From contig PLNW01000162.1 of NCBI GenBank assembly GCA_003142855.1, positions 62,001-126,000 on the forward strand: a stretch of DNA of 64,000 nucleotides, in the 5' to 3' direction. The stretch comes from Myxococcales bacterium (GTDB taxonomy: Bacteria > Myxococcota_A > Polyangia > Fen-1088). This document shows, one piece after another, positions 44,762-53,900 of this stretch (within the stretch, counting starts at the first letter, position 1; each line of letters starts with the position of its first letter). A program made the translations under genes and the position numbers. A model generated the notes under the pieces. It searched no databases. It had not been told where the DNA came from and saw nothing but the letters and a program-made list of their open reading frames with translations.

Positions 44762-45400
44762 GTGAAAGTGAACTATCGGACCATCTTGCTTGCAAGCGTG
44801 GCGTGCGTCTCCGGATGCTCGGGCGTCGCCACGTCGAAGGCAATGCCAACTGTGGCCTTCCCGACGGCGTGGACGGACCAGCCGGGCTTCACCAACAGAG
44901 GCAATACAACGCAGACGGTCCGCGGCCCGTCAGCGCCGACGCAGCAGTCAATGGCTTCCGCGGCCGCGCAAACTGGCAACAAGCGCCTGGCGGTACTGGA
45001 GTTCCAGGGCAAGAACCTGGACCAGGACATTTTGATGACCTTCTCCGACACCATCCGCGGTGGCGCCCTGCAAGGCATTCAGGGCCACGGGGTCGTCGTG
45101 ATGACCCGCGAGAACATGTTGGTGTTGTTGAAGGACATGGGAAAGCAAGATTGCGGCGAGGGCGATTGCGAAGTCGAGACGGCCCGCAACATTGGCGCGG
45201 ACTACGTGATTTCCGGCAAGGTGGTGCGGATGGAACAACTTTACGTCGTCACGCTCAAGCTGCACGAAACCAAGGGCGGCAGCTTGCTTGGCGCAGACGC
45301 GGCGGAAGGCTCGAGCCAGGTCGAGTTGCTGGGCTTGCTGCGTGAGCACGCACGGCAACTGACGACCGCCGCGTTCAGCCCGCGATTGGCCCCGAGGTAG
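44762..45400 (+). CDS. Lipoprotein with CsgG/TolB-N-like domain
   Basis: The protein starts VKVNYRTILLASVACVSGC (GTG at 44762), a lipoprotein signal with lipobox VSGC; an ATG at 44738 and a TTG at 44678 are alternatives. The domain KRLAVLEFQGKNLD..GVVVMTRENMLVLLKDMG..ARNIGADYVISGKVVRMEQLYVVTLKL (in pieces) matches the alpha/beta fold of CsgG/TolB-N proteins, common in myxobacterial lipoproteins that build secretion or envelope complexes. Two cysteines in QDCGEGDCE may form a disulfide. Role and partner are unknown. Confidence 0.65.
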   Translation: MKVNYRTILLASVACVSGCSGVATSKAMPTVAFPTAWTDQPGFTNRGNTTQTVRGPSAPTQQSMASAAAQTGNKRLAVLEFQGKNLDQDILMTFSDTIRGGALQGIQGHGVVVMTRENMLVLLKDMGKQDCGEGDCEVETARNIGADYVISGKVVRMEQLYVVTLKLHETKGGSLLGADAAEGSSQVELLGLLREHARQLTTAAFSPRLAPR

Positions 45401-45494
45401 GACGCGTGGTGCGGCTCAGCGGCGTGCAGTGGTGTGGCTCAGACCGAGCGACTTTGCCATTGCCTGCGATAGATTCATGGCTTCTACTCAGGCG

Positions 45495-47564
45495 ATGAGA
45501 TTTCGCTCGCCCCGCCTGATTGTCTTCTGTTCCCCCCTTCTCGCCTGTTCCAGCTCCAAGTCGTCTTCGGGCGTCGATGCCCACGGCGATGAGGCTTCGC
45601 TCGATGCCTCCATCGCCGCCGCAACCCCCGACGCTTCGAGTGCCGTGGATCTTGCTGCCGCCGATACAACTGTCGTCAGTGTGTCCTGGAATGCGGCGAC
45701 GCAGGCGATTCCCACGACACCCTTTTTGGTGATCGACCAATTCGGGTATCGCACGGGCGCCGAGAAGATCGCGGTCGTACGCACGCCTGTCACCGGCTTT
45801 GATGCAACCACGACATTCGCTCCCAGCGCTTCGCTCTCGGTCGTCGATGTGTATTCGGGTGTGGCGGTCTGGAGCGGCGCGCCCGTCGCATGGAAAGCCG
45901 GCGCAACCGATAGCGACACCGGCCATGGCTCCGGCGACAAGACGTGGTGGCTCACCTTCAGCGCGCTCGCCACACCGGGCACGTATGTTGTCGTCGATAC
46001 CGGCAACAACGTGCGCTCGTATCCGTTTCAAATCAGCGACACGGTCTACGCCAACATCTTCAAGGCCGCTCAGAAGATGTACTACTACCAGCGCTTTGGC
46101 ATCGCGAAGACCGCGCAATACGCAGGTGCAGCTTGGGCGGATGCCTTGGATTTTCCTGGCGACACCGCCTGCCAGGATTTTCTCACGAAGAGCAATCCGC
46201 AAGACCTGAGTGGCGGCTGGTTCGATGCGGGCGATTACAACAAGTACACCAACTGGGCCGCCGCCGATGTCCTCCAACTCCTGCGCGCCTACGCCGAGAA
46301 TCCCACTGCGTTCACCGACGATGTGAACATCCCTGAATCGGGCAACGGCGTGCCCGATATCTTGGACGAAGTGATGTGGGAACTCAATTGGATGAAGAAG
46401 ATGCAAGACGGCGCCGGCGCCAATGGCTCGGTGCTGAGCATCGCGGGCGAAGTCCTGCCGGCAACCGGCGCGGTAAGGTCGCCGCCTTCGGCATCGAACG
46501 CAAAGTGTTTCTACGGCGATGTCAATACTTCGGCGACCTTGAGCACCGCCGGTGCGTTTGCCTACGCCTCGATTGTGCTGAAGAAGATTCCTTCACTCGT
46601 CTCGTACGCGGCCGATCTGCTGACTCGCGCCGAAAAGGCCTGGACCTGGGCCGTGGCCAATCCCGCAGTCTTCTTTCAGAACAACGATGCTGTGTCCAAT
46701 ACCTCCGGGCTTGGCGCCGGCCAACAGGAAGTCTCTGCCACCGCCCTCGCGCAAATCAAGCTGGATGCCTCGGCGTTGCTTTTTGCGGCGACAGGGAGCA
46801 CGACCTACCAGGGCTATTTCGACGCCAACTACGATGTGGGCGGCTTGACGTCGAGCCTCGCGGGCTACGTCGGTCCGTGGGACCTGGGTGATCTCGATGC
46901 GCTCCTCACCTACGCCACCGCCGGCAACGCCACAGCGGCGGTGGCTTCTGCCATCAAGACCAAGATGCTCGCCGGGTTAAATGGAGGCGACAATTTTCCC
47001 GCGTATACCGGCAGTAAAGGCTCCTACGTGGCGTATCTTGCGGATTTTGTGTGGGGCAGCAATCAGACCCAAGCCTCGCAGGGCTTGTTGTTCACGCTGG
47101 TTCCGACATATGGACTCGATCCGACGAAGAACGCCGCTGCGGCGATGGCCGCCGAACGCCACGTGCACTACTTCCACGGTGTCAACCCACTCTCGAAAGT
47201 ATTCTTGTCGAACGTCAACGCCATCGGTGCTTCGAATTCCGTGACGTCGCTTTACCATTCATGGTTTGCGCCTGACACTGATTGGAGTATCGTCGGCGTG
47301 TCCAAATACGGGCCCGCACCCGGCTATCTCGTGGGAGGCGCCAATCCGAGCTATGCGCTGGATGTCTGCTGCCCCGCGGGCTGTGGGTCCGCCACGAACA
47401 ACGCGCTTTGCGTGAACCCAATCCCGCCCGCCGGGCAGCCGCCTATGAAATCGTACAAGGATTTCAACGACGGCTGGCCGGTGGATTCGTGGCAGGTCAC
47501 CGAGCCTGATTTGGGCTACCAAGCGGCGTACGTGAGGTTGCTCTCGAAGTTTGTCAACACCTAG
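45495..47564 (+). CDS. Glycoside hydrolase family 9 (cellulase-type) lipoprotein
   Basis: The 689-residue protein has a lipoprotein signal with lipobox PLLAC, a Ser/Ala-rich linker, an N-terminal Ig-like CelD_N domain (VIDQFGYRTGAEKIAVVR; SYPFQISDTVY) and an (alpha/alpha)6 GH9 domain. Key motifs are LSGGWFDAGDYNKYTNW, with the nucleophile-side aspartates, HYFHGVNPLSKVFLSNVNA, with the GH9 histidine region, and TEPDLGYQAAYV, with the general-acid glutamate. Catalytic residues look intact. It hydrolyses beta-1,4-glucans at the cell surface. The ATG at 45495 gives the best signal peptide. It suggests a plant- or biofilm-polymer-degrading lifestyle. Confidence 0.88.
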   Translation: MRFRSPRLIVFCSPLLACSSSKSSSGVDAHGDEASLDASIAAATPDASSAVDLAAADTTVVSVSWNAATQAIPTTPFLVIDQFGYRTGAEKIAVVRTPVTGFDATTTFAPSASLSVVDVYSGVAVWSGAPVAWKAGATDSDTGHGSGDKTWWLTFSALATPGTYVVVDTGNNVRSYPFQISDTVYANIFKAAQKMYYYQRFGIAKTAQYAGAAWADALDFPGDTACQDFLTKSNPQDLSGGWFDAGDYNKYTNWAAADVLQLLRAYAENPTAFTDDVNIPESGNGVPDILDEVMWELNWMKKMQDGAGANGSVLSIAGEVLPATGAVRSPPSASNAKCFYGDVNTSATLSTAGAFAYASIVLKKIPSLVSYAADLLTRAEKAWTWAVANPAVFFQNNDAVSNTSGLGAGQQEVSATALAQIKLDASALLFAATGSTTYQGYFDANYDVGGLTSSLAGYVGPWDLGDLDALLTYATAGNATAAVASAIKTKMLAGLNGGDNFPAYTGSKGSYVAYLADFVWGSNQTQASQGLLFTLVPTYGLDPTKNAAAAMAAERHVHYFHGVNPLSKVFLSNVNAIGASNSVTSLYHSWFAPDTDWSIVGVSKYGPAPGYLVGGANPSYALDVCCPAGCGSATNNALCVNPIPPAGQPPMKSYKDFNDGWPVDSWQVTEPDLGYQAAYVRLLSKFVNT

Positions 47565-47712
47565 TGCGCTCTCTCTTCCCTCATCTCCCCACCGAGGGCA
47601 AACCTGTCACCGGAGCCATTCTCAGCTCCTCGTAGATCCTCTTCGCCAGCAGCTCGAAGACCAACCTTCGCGTGTTTCAAGGAGCCCCAAGAGCGGTAAC
47701 CAGACAACCCAA

Positions 47713-47734
47713 AACCCCTCGTTTCCAAGGGGTT
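47713..47734 (-). terminator. Terminator downstream of tRNA-Leu
   Basis: On the minus strand AACCCCT (47734-47728) pairs with AGGGGTT (47719-47713), followed by TTTGGG. It lies 7 nt after the tRNA 3' end. The T-tract is short. Confidence 0.65.
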
Positions 47735-47740
47735 CTGTTG

Positions 47741-47824
47741 TGCGAGGAGGGGGACTTGAACCCCCATGGCTGTTAACCGCTAGCACCTCAAGCTAGTGCG
47801 TCTACCAAGTTCCGCCATCCTCGC
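47741..47824 (-). tRNA. tRNA-Leu (GAG anticodon)
   Basis: An 84-nt class II tRNA: acceptor GCGAGGA with TCCTCGC, D-arm with GG in the loop, anticodon stem CTAGC/GCTAG around TTGAGGT (anticodon GAG), a long variable arm GGTTAACAGCC, T-arm GGGGG-TTCAAGT-CCCCC, and discriminator A. The long variable arm and anticodon identify leucine (CUC/CUU codons). CCA is not encoded. It lies 81 nt downstream of the giant TPR gene. Confidence 0.95.
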
Positions 47825-47905
47825 GGGGCCGGCCAGAGTGGCCGCTTATAGTAGGGCCTGAGTTTACTGTCAATGCAGCGTCGATGCCGCGATTCCCTCC
47901 CGCGA

Positions 47906-50900
47906 CTACGCAGCGGGACGGCCCAGGCCGAGCCGGTCGCGCGCGTCCAGATAGGCATCGCTCACCGCGAAGCGAAGCAGGTCCCGCAGGGGGCCGGGCT
48001 TTCCCGCGTGGTCGCGCAGGGTTTCCGCGTCCAGCGCGGCGGAGGCCCCGGGGATCGACTCGTGGCCCACGATGTGTACCGCCACTTTGGCGGCTCCGCA
48101 CAGGAGCAGCCCGGCGCGGTTGCCGGCTTCGCGCGCCCCTTCCCGCCAGCGCGCTGGATCCAGGGCGATCTCGGCGTGTTCCTGAAACAGCTCGCCTACG
48201 CGCTTCGCGATCTTGTAGGGCAGCGCTTTCTTCAACTTGGCCGCTTGCTCGGTGGCGGCGTCTTCGCTGCCGGCCCGGAAGCGCGCGTGCTTGGGGTGGA
48301 AGGCCTTGAGCACACCCATGAACAAGATGTCGAACTCGGGAGCTGGCAGCGTCGCCGCCAGCAAGTACTCGGGCCGGCCCAGCTCGAGGGCGCGGCCGAT
48401 GCGGAAGCGTAGCTCCCCCACAGCGGCCTCCTCGGCCAGGCGCGGCCCAACCACGATCGCGGGCGGTGCCACGCCAACCAGGCTGACTCCGTCGAAGTCC
48501 GCATCCGGCCGCAGGTAGAGACTGGTGCGCCGGTTGCCCAGTGTCTTGGCGGCTTGTCCCCATATCTGGGCGATGGCCAGGTCAGCCACTGTGGAAACCT
48601 TGTCTTTGGCCGTCACGCCGAAGCTGTCCAGGTTGGCCTGTGAGAGTCCGGGCGCTCCTTCCCACACCGCTGCCAACACCTCGGCCATGAAGTGCAGGTC
48701 CTGCAGCGGGTCCAGATACTGGCTACGCCCGCCGTCTTCCATGGTTCCCGCGTAGGGATCGTCTGGCTTACGTTCGGGCGCCGGATTCTGCGCCAAGAAA
48801 TCCTTGTCTTCATCGGTGGTGAAGCCGAACAGGTCCAAGACCTCGAGCAGGCAGCGCGCCCGATCGATGTGCCCGAGCCCGATGTGATCGGCAGCCAGAG
48901 CGTGCAGGGATTCCTGTCGGATGGGATCGAAACCCAGGATGGCCTTGTGATTCTCGATGGCCATCTCTCGGTGCTCGGGACGCGCGCCGTAGATCTCGGC
49001 CAGAGCCAGGCGTGCCTCCACACGGTTGGGGTCGGCCGTGATGGCCGCCTGCAAGGCGCCCACCGCCGCCGCTGGATCGGTTGGAACCAGTAGGGCCCCC
49101 AGCTTGGCCCACAGCACCGCGCGCCGGTGCGCCAGCTCCGCGTCAGCCGGGGGCTCGGCCAGTTGGGGCAGAACCCGTTGCAGGGTTGTGGCCACGTCAG
49201 CCCCGCGACCGGCGCGTTCGTACGCCTCGCACAGACTCCACAGCGCGCTCTCGTCGCTGGGATCGTCCACTATCGCCTGTTCGAGCAAGTCCGCCGCCCG
49301 GTCGAAGTTGCCTTGCTCCATCTCGAAGGCAGCGATCTCGCATCGGCGCGCGGCCCGATCCTTGGGCTCGACCACGATGTCCGCGATCCGGCGCGCGGTC
49401 TCGATAGCGGTGCGCGGGGAGCCCTCGGTCCGTTGTGCGGCCAGCGTCTTCTCGAGCAGAGGCACTTGCTCCAGGGTGTCGGCTTCAATCCGGGCCACGG
49501 CTTCTTCGTAGGCTTCGCGGGCGGCCGCCATGTTGCCCAAGGCCAGGTGCAGGTCGCCGATCTGTTCGTACAGTCGGCATTGCTCCGCCGGATCGCCACA
49601 CGACTCGGCCACCAGGCGCAGCGACCGTGCGGCTTCCAGCTTGTCTCCGCGTTCAATCGCCAGGTCTGCCAGGGCGCGCAGGGTCTGCGGATGGCTGGGC
49701 GACAGGCGCAGCGCTGCCTCGTGCAGGGCCGCCGCGCGTTCCGGGCGTTTCTGGCGCAATTCGGCCATCGCGCCGTGGGCCAGCGCCAGCGCCACTTCCT
49801 CGGGATAGTTGGGCGCTGCCACGTGATCGGCGATCCCCTCTAGATGAGTGGCCGCGTCCCGCCAGCGTCGCGCCTGGAAGCGGTTTTCGCCCAGGGCAAT
49901 GCGCAGCATGAGTTGTCCGGGCAGAGCCTTGTCGGCCTCCACCAGTTGTCGGTAGCCTTCGTCAAGGCGTCCCAGCTTCTCGTAGACCTCACCCAGCCGG
50001 TGATACAGCTTGGCCGTCTGTTCCGGCTGGCCTCGCATGCGACGGAGTGCCTCGTTCAATCTGCGCTCGGCCCGATCCCACTGCTCCTCGCGATACAGGA
50101 TGTCGGCCATGGTGACCACGGCGGGCAGGTGGTTGGGGTCCAGGTCCAGCGCTTCGTCGAGCCGACGTTCGGCCTCGGTGAGGCCGTCGGGTTTTTCACA
50201 CAACGCGCGCGCCAGATTGGTCAGCACCGCAGCCTTGGCCGAGGGCGAGTCACACAAGCTGAGCTGGCGTTCGTACAGGTCCTTGGCCTCGTCGATGCGA
50301 CCTTCGCCGGTCAGCGTGGCTGCCAGGGCCGCCAGCACGTCGGGATTGGAAGGGTGGAGATTGACGGCCTTTTCGAAGCAGGCGCGCGCTTCGGCCGGCT
50401 GGCCAAGTTGGTCGCGGAACACGGCGCCCGCTTCGAGCAAGGCCGCAGCCTGCTCGGGCTGGCCCGCCAGAGCATCGGCCCGGCGCAGGAGAACGTCCGC
50501 ATAGGACTGGAAGTCGTTGCCCTTGAGGTGGAAGCGCGCCAGCGCGCCCAGGACCTCCGGATCTTCCGGCTGCAACTTGAAGGCGGCTTCGATGGCCTGC
50601 TGGGCTCCCTTGGGGTCGGACAGGTCGTCGGACTTGAGCTGGGCCATCTCGAGGTTCAGGGCTGCAATCAACTTGGGATCGTTGCCAGCCTTGGCCAGGA
50701 CTTCGATGCGCTGCTCGAGGATGCGCAGAGCCTCGTGAGCCAGGCCCGCGCTGCGCAGGTTGCGCAAGAGCGCGGCCGCGGTCCGCTCATCAGAGAGGGC
50801 GTCGGCACCCAGGCTGCGCAGGCAGGCCGCCGCAGCCTCGGGATTACCCAACTTCTCTTCCAGGATGCGCGCGCGCCGCCACACCAACTCGTTCTTTTCC

Positions 50901-53900
50901 GTGCCCTCGCTGATCTCGGCTCGCCGACGCAGCACCTCGGCCAGCGCTTCGAAGCGACCCATGGCCTGTTGCAGACGGTCGAGCGCCGCGAGAGCTTCAG
51001 CGTCGTGCGGTGCTCGTTTGAGAATGTCCTCGTAGATCTCCACCGCGCGAGCGGGCAGCGACAGCTCGCGTTCGTAGATCTCGGCCAGGCGCCAGCGCGC
51101 CTCACGTGCGTCTTCCCCCTCACCCGTCAACTCCAGCTCACGCTGCAGGGCTGTGGCCGCTTTCTGTGCCATGCCCACGCGACCATAGAGCCGCGCCAGA
51201 GCGGCGTAGCCGGCCCGCGCTTCCTGGGCCAGCGCGGGGGCGCGGGGGTCGCCCGCCACCAGTCCGCGCTCTTCCTCCTCGGAGCTTGCCACGTAGCGCT
51301 CGAAAGTGTCCACGGCTTCGTAGGGTCGTTCCAGCCGTTTTTCGTAAAGCTCAGCCAGCTCGAAGGCGCGTCGGCGCGCTTCTGGGCCTTCCAGTCGTCC
51401 ACCGGGAACGGTGATCCGACGTTCCAGTATCTGCGCTAGATCAGCCCAGCGCTCTTGAGTGCGGAACATCTGCTCAAGCCGCTCGACCGCGAAGGGGTTG
51501 TCGGTCTCCAGCACCACCACCTTGCGGTAGCGTTCCTCAGCCAAAGCGATCTGGCCCAGCTCTTCGCGGATCTGCCCCACGCGCAGGTTGAGCGTCACCG
51601 CCTCGGGACGGGCCTCCCGCTCAGCCGCGCGTAAGTAGATCTCGCATACGTGATCCCAGCGTTCTCCCTCGCGCGCCAGACGCTCCATATCGGTGCGCAC
51701 GGAATCGTCGCTGGTCTTCAGGACGAAAGCCCGCTCCAGCGTGTCCAAGGCCAGGTCGTTGTCGTGGGCGCCGCGCTCCCAGATCTCGGCTTGCTTCTTC
51801 AGGTAGTGATGTCGCGTGATCAGATCAGCGGGCAACAGTTCATAGGCTTGCACCCATTCGTGCCACGGCGTTTCGAAGCCGACACTGACCGGCGCGGCGG
51901 CTGGCGCGTCTGGCTCAGGCAGCTCCCCAGGATCAACGATGTCCGCGTCGCTGATCTCGATTTCGCCGGTGACCTCGTCGAATTCCAGCATCGGGGCAGC
52001 CGCTCCGCCGGTTGCCACCGGCGTCGGCGTGAGCAAGTCGACCTCGGCCGCCTCGACCTCGGAATCGGCGGACTCGCTCCCCGCGCGCACCGGGGCGGAT
52101 GGTTGCCTGGCATCGGCCTCTTGATAACGGCCGATGAGCGCGCCCAAGCGCCACAGGTTGCCCGCAATCTCTCCGTCCTCGGGCGCCAGCCGGAACGCAT
52201 TCAGGTAGGCGCGGAAGGCGCGCACCCGATCCTTGACCTTGTCTTCGACCAAGGCCGCGGCCCGGCGTGCCACGGTGACCTTCTCTGCCGTGGTGGTGGC
52301 GCGAGCGAAGGCTTGCCCCTCGACCGACAGAGCATCCTCCCAGCGTCCGGTGGCCTCGGCCAGACGCAAGATTTCGAGCCGGGTAACCTCGTTGCCCTGA
52401 GAGAGCGCGAAGGCCCGCAGCAGCTCGTCAAACGCACCCGAGGGATCGCCCATCTCGGTTTCGCGCAGGTTTGCGCGCAGGCAGAGCAGGGCAAAACGCT
52501 CCTCTGGTTGGGTCCGGCCGCGCGCGACCTGCGCGTAGACATCGAGCAGCCCTTGCCAATCCTTGGACGTGCGCGCCAGCCTTTCCAGTTCGGGCAAGAG
52601 GACCGTGCCCGCCGGATCGTGGGCCAGGGCTTCGCGCAACACGGTGAAGGCGCGCGCCGGCTGCTGCAGTCGGCTCTCGCATAACCCGGCCACCTTGATG
52701 GCCAGCTGCACCTGCGCGAGCGGATCGGCCGAGCGTGCTCCTTCGCCCGCGTAGACCTTGATGAGGTCCTCCCACAGCCCGTGAGCCTCAGCGGCTGCTT
52801 CCAAGCGCGCCAGGGCTTCTTCGTCTGGCTTCTCGACGTAGGCACGCCGGAGCAGATCGAAGGCCCGGCGCGGTTCCTTGAGCATGGTCTCGGCCGCGCC
52901 GGCCATCTCGAAGTGCAAGCGGCGCCGTTGCGTGGCCTCTTCGGTGTGATGCAGAAGCTTTTCAGCGGTGGCGATGAACGCCTCACCGTCGTTGGTCTCG
53001 GCGTAGAGCGGCGCCAGGGCGGTCAGCGCATCGGATTGCTCGGGCTCGATCTCGATCACCCGTTCGAAGGCGCCGATGGCCTTGTTGGCGTCCTGCAGGC
53101 GATCGCGATACAGGCAGCCGATTTCCAGCGCCCGCAGCACGCGTTCCTTGGGATCGGTGGCGAAACTGAGCTGCCGTTCCGCCACGCTCGCCACCCGGGG
53201 CCAATCGTTGCGAGCCTCGGCCACCTGGCGCAAGGCCTGGTGCGCCTCCACGCTGGCGGGATCGAGATCACTGATGGTGTGTTCCAGCGTGCGGATGGCC
53301 TCGGCCGAATCATCCAGCTTCTCGACCAGCAGGCGGGCGCGCTCCAGCGCCATGGGAACGGCCTCGGCCGGATTGGTCGACAGCGCGATCCGGCGCGCCA
53401 GCAGATCGGCCAACGTGGCCCAGTCGGATTGCGCGGAGGCGATGGCCGAGAGTGCTTCCAGGGCTTCGCGATCGCCGGGCACAATCTTGAGCAGATCCTG
53501 CCAGGCTTGCTGGGCGCGCGGGGCCTGCTTGAGGGCGTCTCCGGCCAGGCGAGCCAGTCGCCGCAGAAACTCCGCCCGGGCCGACGGATCGGCGGCCAGA
53601 GCGGTGATCTGCATGTCCAGCGTGCGCGCCAGATCCTCGTGCCGTCCTGCCTTTTCGTAGCCCGCGAGCAACGCCTGCAGCGCCTGCTGGTCCCCGGGCA
53701 CGTGCTTGAGAATATTCTCCCAGTAGGGGATGGCCCGGTCGAAGTCGTCGACCTGGTTCTGCAGAAGATCGGCGACCCGCCGAACCAGTCCCAGCTTTTC
53801 CTCCGCGCTGGTGGAGTAGCGGAGGTGGTACTCCAGCATCTTGACCAGCCGAGGCTTGTCGCTCGACCGTTCGAGGATGGACTCCAGGCGCAGCAGGGCC

